Virus record (IMG/VR): IMGVR_UViG_3300037487_000323
Span: 1-64,000 of that record
DNA: 64,000 nt
Source: a virus
Reading direction: 5' to 3' (one strand)
In this document: piece after piece, positions 22,602 to 31,466 of the stretch
Numbering within the stretch: the stretch's first letter is position 1
Layout of the letters: each line of letters begins with the position of its first letter
Translations under genes and position numbers: made by a program
Notes under the pieces: model-generated
Database searches by the model: none
The model's input: only the letters and a program-made list of their open reading frames with translations
Told to the model about the DNA's origin: nothing

Positions 22602-22855
22602 CTTATCAAGCAGGCCGTCAAAAAACACCTGCCGAAGTAGAGAAACGGGTAGCCCGCAACAAAGCTAGGAGACACGCTATAGCTGACGGCAAAGCTTCTG
22701 TCGGAGATAATACCCAAGTAGATCATATAAAACCCTTAAGTAAAGGGGGCAGCACTAAAGACAGCAACACACGAGTAGTTAGTACTGCAAAGAACGAGGG
22801 GTGGCGTAAGGAGTACCCTGAGATGTATGGTAAGACTAAGAGCAAGAAAAAATGA
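22574..22855 (+). CDS. Small HNH endonuclease
   Basis: This encodes 93 residues from ATG 22574, six bases after GAGGA (the ATG at 22568 abuts it). The HNH core is QVDHIKPLSKGGSTKDSNTR, giving the DH pair and the downstream Asn, followed by a second Asn in STAKNEGW. A basic Arg/Lys-rich N-terminus would bind DNA. It could nick DNA during replication, recombination or packaging. It lies right after the polymerase, with an ATGA overlap to the next gene. Confidence 0.87.
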   Translation: MPKTSKTKLAYQAGRQKTPAEVEKRVARNKARRHAIADGKASVGDNTQVDHIKPLSKGGSTKDSNTRVVSTAKNEGWRKEYPEMYGKTKSKKK

Positions 22856-23040
22856 GTGATGTAATTGATAGTGCTAATGACCAAGTGCAACTTATACTAG
22901 AGAAACAAATTGCGATAGCTAGAGGCCGACCCCTAAATGTATTTCAAAATGAGTCAGGCCTTTGTTGGGAGTGTGATGCAACAGTTAGTGATGGTAGGCG
23001 TTGGTGTTCAAAAGAATGTGCTGACAGGAGCGAGAGATGA
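22852..23040 (+). CDS. Short DksA/TraR-type zinc-finger protein
   Basis: This encodes 62 residues. The cysteines in CWECDATVSDGRRWCSKECA form a C4 zinc-finger pattern (CxxC-x9-CxxxC) like that of short TraR/DksA phage proteins, after a helix with DSANDQVQLILEKQIAIARG. TraR-like proteins bind the secondary channel of host RNA polymerase. This one lacks the long coiled-coil tip, so the function is uncertain. Confidence 0.7.
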   Translation: MSDVIDSANDQVQLILEKQIAIARGRPLNVFQNESGLCWECDATVSDGRRWCSKECADRSER

Positions 23041-23183
23041 GAACTGAATTTGAAGAGTTAGATGTTGTACCTGTAGAACAAGAGAAAGAAGTTGAAGGGT
23101 ATTATGGAAAGAAAGCGGTTATAATCTGGAGTCTGGTTGTGGTAATCAGCTTGCTCGGCATACTTAGGTGGCATGTATTATGA
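23037..23183 (+). CDS. 48-residue single-pass membrane protein
   Basis: ATG 23037 overlaps the preceding TGA (ATGA). An acidic N-terminus (MRTEFEELDVVPVEQEKEVE) precedes one hydrophobic helix (about 27-43, AVIIWSLVVVISLLGIL). The stop overlaps the next ATG. Overlaps on both sides support translation. The function is unknown. Confidence 0.6.
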   Translation: MRTEFEELDVVPVEQEKEVEGYYGKKAVIIWSLVVVISLLGILRWHVL

Positions 23184-23362
23184 AAAATAAAGCGGATTAT
23201 ATAGAAGAAAGCATTAGGTTTAGGTGGCTTCAAATTAACGCAGCGCTAAACAACATAGATTTTAACACCACAATGATCTTACGAGCAGAAGAATTACTTG
23301 AAGGGTTGTATGAAGAAGCACGAATAGCCAGCATTATAAAGCTATGCTTAACAGGTAAATGA
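23180..23362 (+). CDS. Hypothetical small helical protein
   Basis: This encodes 60 residues from ATG 23180 (ATGA overlap with the membrane peptide gene). It is all helical by eye (YIEESIRFRWLQINAALNN). No family recognised. Confidence 0.6.
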   Translation: MKNKADYIEESIRFRWLQINAALNNIDFNTTMILRAEELLEGLYEEARIASIIKLCLTGK

Positions 23363-23712
23363 GTGTCTGGCCTGATTTCTTTTTTCAACCTGTTAACCTA
23401 TGGAATTACCCAAAACAATATCGAGATTATCAAATGAGTATCAACGAAGAAACAACAGTACGTCCTCAGTGGGTACTAAAAGACCTAAAAGCAAACGACA
23501 CTCAAGTAGATGGTACACACTACAAAGATATGGCTATAGAACCTTGGGAAGTTATGGGGGTTGTCTTAACCCACGAAGAATTTGTGGGGTATCTCAAAGG
23601 CAACGTTATTAAATACGCTATGCGTGAAGGTAAGAAAGATGGAGCTACTAAAGATGCAGCGAAAGCAAGGCACTATGCAGCTAAGTTAAAAGAAGTAGAA
23701 ACAGAATGGTAA
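23359..23712 (+). CDS. DUF3310 protein (SaV-like nucleotide kinase family)
   Basis: This encodes 117 residues. The C-terminal half QVDGTHYKDMAIEPWEVM, then GYLKGNVIKYAMR and AAKARHYAAKL, is the DUF3310 signature, sometimes annotated as nucleotide-kinase related without good evidence. The first ATG (23359) overlaps the previous stop (ATGA), favouring the long form; an internal ATG at 23434 would drop 25 residues. Confidence 0.8.
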   Translation: MSVWPDFFFQPVNLWNYPKQYRDYQMSINEETTVRPQWVLKDLKANDTQVDGTHYKDMAIEPWEVMGVVLTHEEFVGYLKGNVIKYAMREGKKDGATKDAAKARHYAAKLKEVETEW

Positions 23713-23852
23713 AACGAATTAAAGAGTGGTTTCACCCTCCGCACGTGTGTAAGATATTTAAACACTTTTATGGTATGAATATTAAGCAGTGCGTACACTG
23801 CAACAAAGAGTCTCCTATTGGAGAAGACCATTTTATAAAACACCAGAGGTAG
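23706..23852 (+). CDS. 48-residue zinc-finger-like peptide
   Basis: The start is ATG 23706 in the overlap with the DUF3310 stop; the stop is at 23850-23852. The product has HVCKIFKHFYGMNIKQCVHC, with a His/Cys set (C15, C29, C32 and nearby His) that could bind zinc. It ends just before the exonuclease gene. The function is unknown. Confidence 0.55.
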   Translation: MVKRIKEWFHPPHVCKIFKHFYGMNIKQCVHCNKESPIGEDHFIKHQR

Positions 23853-23854
23853 TA

Positions 23855-24544
23855 ATGAAAGTGCCTAGTTTCTCATACAGCTCACTAAGCCAGTTTATCA
23901 CCTGCCCTAAACAGTATGAGGCGCATAAGGTTTTAAAGTACATTCCGTTTACCGACACAACAGCTACACTCTACGGTAAAGATGTCCATACAGCAGCAGA
24001 GCACTATATAGGGTCAGGCACCGTGTTGCCTGAGAAGTACAACTATATTAAAAGCTACCTTGATACACTAAATAGCATCAGTGGCGATAAGTTCTGTGAG
24101 CTTGAATTGGGGATTGCTTTAAAGGATGGGGACTATACGCTGTGTGATTTCAATGCAGATGACAGGTATTGGAGGGGTATAGCAGATTTAGTTATTGTTG
24201 ATGAAGCGGCAAGCAAAGCGTATATTGTGGATTACAAGACAGGTAAATCTGCCAAGTATGCAGATACTAAGCAGCTTGCTCTTCTAGCTGCAGCAGTGTT
24301 TTTAAAATACCCAGCTCTTAAAGTTATTAAAGGGATGCTACTATTTGTAGTCTCAAAGGAAATAATAAAAGCTGAGTATACGTATGATAACCGATTTGAG
24401 ATATTTGACAAGTTAAAAGAAGTGCTTACTCAACGTGAAGTAGCATACGAGACAGGCATATTTAATACATCACCTAATGGTCTTTGCCGTCAATGGTGTC
24501 AGGCTACACGATGTATCCATAATGGGAGGTACAAACAAGAATGA
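23855..24544 (+). CDS. RecB/Cas4-like PD-(D/E)xK exonuclease
   Basis: This encodes 229 residues from ATG 23855, the site matching the family start (FSYSSLSQFITCPKQY). Core residues are H45/H50 in the helix, D111 in GIADLV, and D126 and K128 in AYIVDYKTGKS. A cysteine near the N-terminus (C17) plus a C-terminal cluster CRQWCQATRC suggest a Cas4/AddB-type Fe-S cluster. Such phage enzymes resect DNA ends for recombination-dependent replication. Confidence 0.85.
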   Translation: MKVPSFSYSSLSQFITCPKQYEAHKVLKYIPFTDTTATLYGKDVHTAAEHYIGSGTVLPEKYNYIKSYLDTLNSISGDKFCELELGIALKDGDYTLCDFNADDRYWRGIADLVIVDEAASKAYIVDYKTGKSAKYADTKQLALLAAAVFLKYPALKVIKGMLLFVVSKEIIKAEYTYDNRFEIFDKLKEVLTQREVAYETGIFNTSPNGLCRQWCQATRCIHNGRYKQE

Positions 24545-24756
24545 AAGTAACAATAAAGTCAGTGCAGACTACAGCGGCTGATGCAGGACTACCAGAGAGC
24601 GTTATAGAGAGGCACATAGATGCCCTATGTGAGATGATACTACGTGCTAAAACACAAGAACGTAAATCCTGTAGCAACAACTTAAGAAACTGGTTTCACC
24701 AGAAGGGTAGTAAGCCGCCACTACATGATCTATTAGAGGCATTAGAGCACAACTAA
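24541..24756 (+). CDS. Hypothetical small helical protein
   Basis: This encodes 71 residues with an ATGA overlap to the exonuclease gene. It is helical, with SNNLRNWFHQKGSKPPLHDL in the C-terminal half. No known family. It could be a partner of the exonuclease. Confidence 0.6.
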   Translation: MKVTIKSVQTTAADAGLPESVIERHIDALCEMILRAKTQERKSCSNNLRNWFHQKGSKPPLHDLLEALEHN

Positions 24757-24789
24757 CTGAGTCGCTTCCATAAGAAGCTGGGTAGGAAA

Positions 24790-26331
24790 ATGATAACAGT
24801 ACTAAATAAAGACGTGGTGTCTGTACGTACAGATGACCCTGCTGCTATTACAGCAGTCATAGAAAGAAGTAAGCACGTAGCAGAAAATGAAGTTTGGGTT
24901 AAGTTTGGCTTAGGTGAGATGCACATATTAAACAATATGGGGTTTAAAGATGTACCCTCCCCTATAAGCACTCAGTACCAGTGGACGGGTATGTACAAGC
25001 CATTTGACCACCAACGAGTAACAGCAGAGTTTCTAACCCTAAACAAAAAGTGTTTCTGTTTATCAGAAATGGGCACAGGCAAAACAAATTCTGTTATTTG
25101 GGCTGCAGACTACTTAATGAAGCAAGGGGTAATTAAACGAGTACTAGTGATTTGCCCTCTATCCATTATGGATGCTGCATGGCGTAGAGACTTATTTAGG
25201 ACTGTAATGCACAGGTCTGTAGAGATAGCGCATGGCTCTAGGGAAAAGAGAGCCGCTATTATTAAAGGTGCTGCTGAGATAGTTATTATTAACTATGATG
25301 GTGTAGAGATAGTACAGAAAGAAATAGATGCGGGCGGGTTTGATTTAGTCGTAGTTGATGAATGTACGCACTTAAAGAACGTAGCAACAAAACGCTGGAA
25401 GGTGCTAAACAAGTTAATCAAAGGGGATATGTGGTTATGGATGCTTACAGGTACACCTGCGGCGCAGTCTCCAGTGGATGCATACGGCTTAGCTAAGATA
25501 GTAAACCCCAAGAGTGTACCAAAAGCATTTAACGCTTTTAGAGATATTGTACAAATAAGGCAGTCTGTATTTGTGTTTAAAAACCGCCCAGAAGCTGAAA
25601 CAATAGTACACAGCATCTTACAACCTGCTATACGGTTTACTAAAGAAGAGTGTTTAGATTTACCTGAGCTTTTGTATCAGACTAGAGATGTACCACTTTC
25701 AATACAACAAGATAAATACTATAAGCTCTTAAAGAAAGAGATGCTTATGCAAGCAGGAGGCGAAGAGATATCAGCGGCTAATGCAGCGGTAGCCTTGAAT
25801 AAGTTATTGCAGTTATCAGCAGGTTGTGTGTACTCAGATACAGGAGAAGTAATAGAGTTTGATGTTAAGGGTAGGACTAGTGAGCTACTAGATATAGTAG
25901 ATGAAGCATCACATAAAGTAATTGTATTTGTTATGTTTAGGCACACTATTGAGCTAGTGCAGAAAGCGTTATTAGCCGCAGGACATACAGTAGATGTAAT
26001 ACATGGTGGCGTGAGTGTTAGTAAGAGGGCAGAGATATTTAATCAGTTCCAGATTAGCCCAGACCCCCGTATACTGGTTATCCAGCCGCAAGCTGCAGCT
26101 CATGGCGTTACATTACATGCAGCTAATACAATCGTCTGGTGGGGCATAACACTATCACTAGAGACATACATGCAAGCTAATGCTCGCATACACAGAGCAG
26201 GACAGATTAATAGGTGTAATGTTGTGCACTTAATAGGAAGTCCAGTAGAAAAAAAGGTACTAAATGTACTGGAGAACAAAGGCGCTTCTCAAACGAAGCT
26301 GTTAGATTTATTTAAAGAGGTAGTGCAATGA
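24790..26331 (+). CDS. SNF2-type superfamily 2 helicase/ATPase
   Basis: This encodes 513 residues. Motif I is EMGTGKTN (about 93-100), motif II VVDECTHLKN (DECT instead of DEAH, about 188), and motif III MLTGTPAAQ. The C-terminal lobe has IHGGVSVSKRAEIF, HGVTLHAANTIVWW and QANARIHRAGQ, typical of motifs V-VI in SNF2 proteins. It probably translocates on double-stranded DNA during replication or recombination. It overlaps thyX by four bases. Confidence 0.92.
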   Translation: MITVLNKDVVSVRTDDPAAITAVIERSKHVAENEVWVKFGLGEMHILNNMGFKDVPSPISTQYQWTGMYKPFDHQRVTAEFLTLNKKCFCLSEMGTGKTNSVIWAADYLMKQGVIKRVLVICPLSIMDAAWRRDLFRTVMHRSVEIAHGSREKRAAIIKGAAEIVIINYDGVEIVQKEIDAGGFDLVVVDECTHLKNVATKRWKVLNKLIKGDMWLWMLTGTPAAQSPVDAYGLAKIVNPKSVPKAFNAFRDIVQIRQSVFVFKNRPEAETIVHSILQPAIRFTKEECLDLPELLYQTRDVPLSIQQDKYYKLLKKEMLMQAGGEEISAANAAVALNKLLQLSAGCVYSDTGEVIEFDVKGRTSELLDIVDEASHKVIVFVMFRHTIELVQKALLAAGHTVDVIHGGVSVSKRAEIFNQFQISPDPRILVIQPQAAAHGVTLHAANTIVWWGITLSLETYMQANARIHRAGQINRCNVVHLIGSPVEKKVLNVLENKGASQTKLLDLFKEVVQ

Positions 26332-26903
26332 AAGTAACACTTGAAGAACATACCAACCCCCTAAACTTAGGGAAATATGCTGGGATATGCTACGGGAGAG
26401 AAGGAAACGATGAGAAAAGATTGGCTCACATTATTGGGGTTGGGCATTTATCTGTCCTTAGATTCGGCGCTGCTGTATTTCGCATTCAGGGGATTAGTAG
26501 AGTATGCCTAGCACAGTTAACACGTAGTAAGCATTTAGAATATCTTGTAAGAAGTTCTAGGTATTGCGATGAGAGTGAGGCAGAGTTTCACATGCCTGAG
26601 AGCCTTAAAGAGTTGGACGCAGTGTCTCAAGATCGTATACTTTCGTGTTTACAGAAGGCTGAGGATTTATACAAAGAGTTACGCGACAAAGGCATATCAA
26701 AACAAGATGCGCGGTATATCCTACCCCAAGGGCAAGAGACAGAGTTATACGTAACAGGTAACTACCAAGCTTGGAAAGACTTTATTAAACTTAGATCATC
26801 TAAGTCAGCACAAGAAGAAGTACGTAAAGTTGCCTTAGAGATTGAACGACAATTACAAGAGATTGCCCCCATAATATTTGGTAATTTACTTGACGACAAT
26901 TAA
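26328..26903 (+). CDS. thyX: Flavin-dependent thymidylate synthase
   Basis: This encodes 191 residues. ThyX converts dUMP to dTMP using methylene-tetrahydrofolate and FAD. The signature RHRxxSxxExSxRY is present only in part, as RSKHLEYLVRSSRY (66-79): the first Arg, the second Ser and RY are kept, but His2, Arg3, the first Ser and the Glu are replaced. The C-terminal TELYVTGNYQAWKDFIKLR and AQEEVR fit the family. It may be active with an altered dUMP/FAD site. Confidence 0.85.
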   Translation: MKVTLEEHTNPLNLGKYAGICYGREGNDEKRLAHIIGVGHLSVLRFGAAVFRIQGISRVCLAQLTRSKHLEYLVRSSRYCDESEAEFHMPESLKELDAVSQDRILSCLQKAEDLYKELRDKGISKQDARYILPQGQETELYVTGNYQAWKDFIKLRSSKSAQEEVRKVALEIERQLQEIAPIIFGNLLDDN

Positions 26904-26918
26904 CAGATGTAGTACAAT
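26890..26918 (+). promoter_or_regulatory. Probable sigma70 promoter inside the thyX 3' end
   Basis: TTGACG (26890-26895), a 17-base spacer and TACAAT (26913-26918). Each hexamer differs from consensus by one base. It would drive the genes from 26937 to the 28599 terminator. Confidence 0.65.
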
Positions 26919-26936
26919 ATAGTCTCTTTTGGGGGA

Positions 26937-27098
26937 ATGATGCACAAGAAAGTAGTTTGGGTGTGTGGCATAGCCCACATAAAGACATGGCCTATATTTC
27001 CTTGGATACAGACAGATACTTACGGCTGGTATTTTAGCTGGTTATTTATACGTATTGGTAGGTACAGCAGGTATTGTGGTGAGATAGAAGAGGAGTAA
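26937..27098 (+). CDS. 53-residue aromatic small protein
   Basis: Tandem ATGs at 26937 and 26940 follow GGGGG. The product reads MMHKKVVWVCGIAHIKTWP, then a Trp/Tyr/Phe-rich segment TDTYGWYFSWLFIRIGRY that could associate with membrane. It is the first gene after the 26890 promoter. No known role. Confidence 0.55.
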   Translation: MMHKKVVWVCGIAHIKTWPIFPWIQTDTYGWYFSWLFIRIGRYSRYCGEIEEE

Positions 27099-27103
27099 AT
27101 AAA

Positions 27104-27490
27104 ATGAATGCAGAACAACTGGTCACTATCTATATAAAGATGCGTGATGCCAGACAGAAGTTACAGAAAGAGTTTGATGATGCAGATGGTAGGATTAAAG
27201 AACAGCAAGACCAAGTTACTCAGGCTCTACTAGAGCTTTGCAAAGAAACAGGCGCAGATGGTTTACGGACTGCCGCAGGTAATGTATTTAGAACAGTTAA
27301 AACTAGATACTGGACAAGTGACTGGGGCAGTATGAAGTCTTTTATTAAAGAGCATGATGCAATGGAGCTACTAGAACAACGTGTACATCAGACTAACATG
27401 AAGAACTTTTTAGATGAAAACCCAAACCTCATGCCTCCGGGCATGAATATTGATAGCAGATACAGTGTTACTGTAAGAAGAGGCAAGTAG
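27104..27490 (+). CDS. Conserved phage protein (possibly DUF7173), unknown function
   Basis: This encodes 128 residues. An N-terminal helical region (YIKMRDARQKLQKEFDDADG) is followed by KTRYWTSDWGSMKSFIKEH and a C-terminal NLMPPGMNIDSRYSVTVRR. I associate this pattern with a small conserved family near replication genes in aquatic phages; the DUF number is from memory. A DNA-metabolism accessory role is inferred from position. Confidence 0.7.
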   Translation: MNAEQLVTIYIKMRDARQKLQKEFDDADGRIKEQQDQVTQALLELCKETGADGLRTAAGNVFRTVKTRYWTSDWGSMKSFIKEHDAMELLEQRVHQTNMKNFLDENPNLMPPGMNIDSRYSVTVRRGK

Positions 27491-27491
27491 A

Positions 27492-27704
27492 ATGGAAAAA
27501 GACAATGAAGTAGTGTATTTGACAGGTGCAGAAGTTTCTAAGATACTAGGCCTCTCCCGTCAAACCCTACTAGCACTACGGAAGAAAGGAGCTCTTGAAG
27601 GGTATAAACAAGGGTCAACGTTACTGTACAGCTCAGACAATGTTAGAGCATTTCTAAGCAACAGAACAACAATTACTAAACTATCAACTGGAGTACAAAA
27701 ATGA
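27492..27704 (+). CDS. Small helix-turn-helix DNA-binding protein (MerR/excisionase type)
   Basis: This encodes 70 residues. VVYLTGAEVSKILGLSRQTL followed by LRKKGALEGYKQG and LYSSDNVRAFL is the usual HTH_17/MerR-like fold: helix-turn-helix then a wing. There is no effector domain. With no integrase in view it is more likely a transcription regulator than an excisionase. It could bind the palindromes described in the early arm, but this is untested. Confidence 0.75.
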   Translation: MEKDNEVVYLTGAEVSKILGLSRQTLLALRKKGALEGYKQGSTLLYSSDNVRAFLSNRTTITKLSTGVQK

Positions 27705-28582
27705 GCAATGACGTAAGTATTTTTAAAAATGGCGGCGCAGTTCCTTCTCACTTTAAAAACAGAGAATTAAGTGATACTACGAAAGCCCTAATGGGTGGCG
27801 GCACAAGCATACGCAGGATTTCTCTCAAAGGTAATATTTTCCGTATGAATGTAGGCGGTCAAGAAGTTGCTAAGAATGAAGACCGTGCAATGAACATTAT
27901 TATTGCGGCTGCAGCCCCTAAGACTTCAAGACAGTTTTATGCAGGCACATACCAAGAGGGTGTTGCTGCGATCCCTGCATGTTGGAGTAATAACGGCGAT
28001 CAACCTGACACTACATCGGAAGCCCCACAAGCGGTTAACTGTGCTAACTGCCCTCAAAACATAGCAGGGTCTGGTCAAGGTCAAAGTAGAGCATGTAGGT
28101 ACGTACACAGGTTAGCAGTCATGTTAGAAAATGACGTAGCTGACGGTGAAATTTATGAGCTGTCTTTAGCTGCTACATCTTTGTTCGGTAAAGGCGAAAA
28201 TAATAAGATGCCCCTGTTTCAGTACGGTAAACTGTTAGGTTCTAATGGTATGAATATCACAGACGTAGTAACTGAAATGCGTTTTGATACAGATTCGGCA
28301 ACACCTAAGATGACATTTAGAGCTGTACGTGCACTATCTGTTGATGAACTAGAGTCTATCACCGTACATGGCAACTCTATGGAGGCCAAGTCAGCAATCA
28401 AAGCATCGTACTCCCCTGTATCAAAAAAGGCAGATACTACTGAAGAGTTGACATTTGTGCAGCCCGCTGCTAAGGTAGCCTCCACTCCAGCTCAGACGGA
28501 TGAACCCGTAGTAAGAGAGAAAAAATCTTCTACTCCTGTACCTTCTAGCATGGATGCAGTGCTCGCTGAATGGGCCGAATAA
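27701..28582 (+). CDS. Putative single-stranded DNA-binding protein
   Basis: This encodes 293 residues. The core IRRISLKGNIFRMNVGG and the Cys positions CWSNN...CANCPQN...CRYVHR (about 106-146) suggest a zinc-containing OB-fold protein of the kind found beside the primase in aquatic phages. The tail is Pro/Ser/Lys-rich and ends acidic (DAVLAEWAE), as in T7 gp2.5-type SSBs. The role is inferred from this profile and the neighbouring primase-helicase and polymerase genes. Confidence 0.65.
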   Translation: MSNDVSIFKNGGAVPSHFKNRELSDTTKALMGGGTSIRRISLKGNIFRMNVGGQEVAKNEDRAMNIIIAAAAPKTSRQFYAGTYQEGVAAIPACWSNNGDQPDTTSEAPQAVNCANCPQNIAGSGQGQSRACRYVHRLAVMLENDVADGEIYELSLAATSLFGKGENNKMPLFQYGKLLGSNGMNITDVVTEMRFDTDSATPKMTFRAVRALSVDELESITVHGNSMEAKSAIKASYSPVSKKADTTEELTFVQPAAKVASTPAQTDEPVVREKKSSTPVPSSMDAVLAEWAE

Positions 28583-28598
28583 TTTAATTGCGCTCCTT

Positions 28599-28624
28599 GG
28601 GGTGGCTAGTCCACCCCTTTTTTT
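28599..28624 (+). terminator. Rho-independent terminator after the SSB-like gene
   Basis: The stem GGGGTGG / CCACCCC (28599-28605, 28611-28617) with loop CTAGT is followed by T7. It lies upstream of the primase gene, which must rely on read-through or a promoter I could not identify. Confidence 0.93.
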
Positions 28625-28645
28625 CCTGTAAAATTTGGTACCCTT

Positions 28646-31435
28646 ATGAATAGGCATGATTTCTTAACTACAGTATTAGCCCCAGAAGGAAAATACTGCG
28701 TAGTAGGGCTAATTGGTGGTAAACCTAGAACACATTTTTTCGATACGGTTCAAGAAATAGAAGAATGGGCAGATGCACAGCCCGCTAATGGAACAGATGC
28801 ATATTTTTCTCTTGCAACATATAAAGACCTTGTTCAGGGTAGGAACGTTAAGAACGCTAAGTTATTTAAATCCCTATGGGTAGACTTAGATATAGGCAAG
28901 GGCACAGAATTTGATACTCAGATGGCAGGATTTGCTGCCTTAAGAATATTTATTAACGCTTTAGGGTTACCAGAGCCTTCTATCGTATCTTCAGGGTACG
29001 GGTTACATGTGTACTGGACGTTTGATGAAGCCATTGACTACAATGCGTGGAAGCCTATAGCAACTGCATTAATAGCTAAACTAAACTCAGAGAACTTTAA
29101 AGTAAAAGACAAGGGGTTAACTGGCGATGCCGTAAGAATACTACGTATTCCTGAGACTACAAACTTTAAAGGCGGTTCACAAGTACCTGTAGAGTTATTA
29201 GTACTTAGCCCATCCGCTCCTGTTCAAGTTTATATAGATGCATTGGGCGCAAGTGGCTTATCTCCTTTAGCTTTGGTAGAACTGTCTAACTCTAGCGGTG
29301 CGGTTAATGATACGACTAAAGCCTTAATGGGTAACATAGTATACTCATTCGCTCGTATTATGAGAAAGTCTGCTAGGGGTGTAGGCTGTGCACAAATGAT
29401 GCATGTGTATATAAACCAGAATGATATTACTGAACCGCATTGGAGATCAGGGCTGTCTATAGCTCAGTTTTGTGAAGATAAAGAAACAGCTATACACAAA
29501 CTATCTAATCAGCATATTGAGTATGACCCTGCAGAGACAGAAATAAAAGCGTACAAGATAAAAGGCCCACACCTATGTACTACGTTTAGTACACATGCAC
29601 CAGAACTCTGTGCAAACTGCCCGCACTCAGGAAAGATAACAACCCCTTTGATGCTCGGTAAGGACATACTAGAAGCAACACCACTTGATAATATAATAAC
29701 AGCACATAGCCCAGACTTAGGGACTATAGACATTGAAATCCCTGCATACCCAGAAGCCTATACTAGAGGGCCTAAAGGCGGTATATACATTAAAAAACCG
29801 TTAGAAGATAGTGAGGACGGAGAGTCAGAGAAGGCTCTAATATACGAAAACGACTTTTATGTAGTGGGTAGACGTACTGATCCTGATTCAGGAGAGGTAC
29901 TACACATGCGGTTAATCAGACCTTTTGATGGCGTAAGTGATTTTACCGCGCCACTAGCTACTGTATCAGCAGCAGATAAGTGTAGAGATATGTTATCCCA
30001 TCATGGGATTGCCGCAGGTGCTACTCAAATGAAAGGGCTGCTAGGCTATTTAATTGCATGGACTAAACTACTGCAAAACGAATCAAAGGCAGAGCTAGTA
30101 AGAGTACAGTTTGGGTGGAATGATGGTATAGATGCATTTGTAATTGGAACACGGGAGCTATCTAAAAACGCACCCCCTAAATACAGCCCCCCATCAACAG
30201 CAACAGAAACAGTAGTGGGTATATATTCTAAGCAAGGCTCTTTAGAAGAATGGAAGAAAGTCGCAGATAACTATGCAGCACCGGGAAATGAAGTAAGAGC
30301 ATTCTCATTGTTCCTAAGTTTAGGCGCACCGATGTTTAAGTTCTTTTCTTTAGGAGGTGCGATACTGCATCTCACTAATGCATCTTCAGGTGTGGGTAAG
30401 TCTACTATTCAGATGGTAGCTAACAGCGTATGGGGTCATCCTATCCAATCAATGTTAGTTAAAGATGATACTACGTTGTCGAAGTATCACCGCATGGGTG
30501 TAGTGCAGAACATGATTATGTGTATTGACGAGTTAACAAACTTACCTTCTGAAGAGATAAGTAACTTAGCCTTTGGCGCTACTAATGGTCGTGGTAAGAA
30601 TCGTATGAGTGCATCAAGTAACTCTGAGCGAATTAACAATACTACGTGGGCACTGCCTTGTATTACCTCTGGAAACAATAGCCTGCATGAAGTTCTACAA
30701 GCACTAAAGGCAGACCCAGAAGGCGAGATATTACGTGTATTAGAGTTAGAAGTATTGAAGAGTGACACCCTAACAAAGCAACAATCAGATCAGATATTTT
30801 CTAGGGATATGGTAGATAATTATGGTCATGCGGGTGAAGCTATGATGCAGTTTGTACTTGATAACCATGACGACTGCCTTAACGAGTTGTATGCAATACA
30901 GCTAGAGTTTGATAAAGCGGCGAGCCTACAGCAGCGAGACAGATATTACTCAGCCTTGTGCGCTACTGCTATTTGGGGTGGGAGACTAGCTAATAAATTA
31001 GGCTTAGTTGATATTCCAGTAGAGCCTGTATTTAAGTACCTAGTAAGCAAAGTAGGCCGTACGCAAGAAGGAACATCAGGGCAGGAAGAAAAAGCAGCTG
31101 CACATCTAGGGCTTTTTATGTCAGAGAATATACAGAACCAGTTGATTATAAATAAAGCTCCCCCTGCAATAGAGGGTATGTTAAGTGTTCCTATAGAATC
31201 TCCTCGCGGTGCACTAGTGATACGCAGGGAACCTGATACTCAACGAGCCTTTATTATATCTAGTGTATTAAAATCTTGGTGTGCTAGGAAACAAATATCT
31301 TTCTCGTGTATGGTAGCCGACTTAAAATCTACAGGTATACTAATAGATGTGTACCGTGTTCGTATGTCAGCAGGTACAGTACAAGATAGTCCTGCAGTTT
31401 TAGCATTGGTATTAGATGCTACTAAAATGCATTAA
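28646..31435 (+). CDS. Primase-helicase (archaeo-eukaryotic primase-like N-terminus, DUF927 ATPase)
   Basis: This encodes 929 residues. The N-terminal part (1-190) has FKSLWVDLDIGKG, VSSGYGLHVYWTF and VRILRIPETTNFKGG, matching the AEP primase pattern (DxD, then sxH-like, then a C-terminal strand). A Cys pair CANCPHSG lies near 328. The C-terminal DUF927 helicase has Walker A ASSGVGKS (about 580) and Walker B MCIDEL (about 625). It would unwind DNA and lay primers for the family A polymerase. It ends at the bidirectional terminator. Confidence 0.87.
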   Translation: MNRHDFLTTVLAPEGKYCVVGLIGGKPRTHFFDTVQEIEEWADAQPANGTDAYFSLATYKDLVQGRNVKNAKLFKSLWVDLDIGKGTEFDTQMAGFAALRIFINALGLPEPSIVSSGYGLHVYWTFDEAIDYNAWKPIATALIAKLNSENFKVKDKGLTGDAVRILRIPETTNFKGGSQVPVELLVLSPSAPVQVYIDALGASGLSPLALVELSNSSGAVNDTTKALMGNIVYSFARIMRKSARGVGCAQMMHVYINQNDITEPHWRSGLSIAQFCEDKETAIHKLSNQHIEYDPAETEIKAYKIKGPHLCTTFSTHAPELCANCPHSGKITTPLMLGKDILEATPLDNIITAHSPDLGTIDIEIPAYPEAYTRGPKGGIYIKKPLEDSEDGESEKALIYENDFYVVGRRTDPDSGEVLHMRLIRPFDGVSDFTAPLATVSAADKCRDMLSHHGIAAGATQMKGLLGYLIAWTKLLQNESKAELVRVQFGWNDGIDAFVIGTRELSKNAPPKYSPPSTATETVVGIYSKQGSLEEWKKVADNYAAPGNEVRAFSLFLSLGAPMFKFFSLGGAILHLTNASSGVGKSTIQMVANSVWGHPIQSMLVKDDTTLSKYHRMGVVQNMIMCIDELTNLPSEEISNLAFGATNGRGKNRMSASSNSERINNTTWALPCITSGNNSLHEVLQALKADPEGEILRVLELEVLKSDTLTKQQSDQIFSRDMVDNYGHAGEAMMQFVLDNHDDCLNELYAIQLEFDKAASLQQRDRYYSALCATAIWGGRLANKLGLVDIPVEPVFKYLVSKVGRTQEGTSGQEEKAAAHLGLFMSENIQNQLIINKAPPAIEGMLSVPIESPRGALVIRREPDTQRAFIISSVLKSWCARKQISFSCMVADLKSTGILIDVYRVRMSAGTVQDSPAVLALVLDATKMH

Positions 31436-31441
31436 TAAAAG

Positions 31442-31466
31442 AGGGGGCTTTTACGCCCCCTTATGT
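31442..31466. terminator. Bidirectional terminator between the converging arms
   Basis: The stem GGGGGC / GCCCCC (31443-31448, 31455-31460) has T-rich sequence after it on both strands: TTATGTTT on + and TCTTTTATT on -. It ends both the primase transcript and the whole leftward late transcript. Confidence 0.9.
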
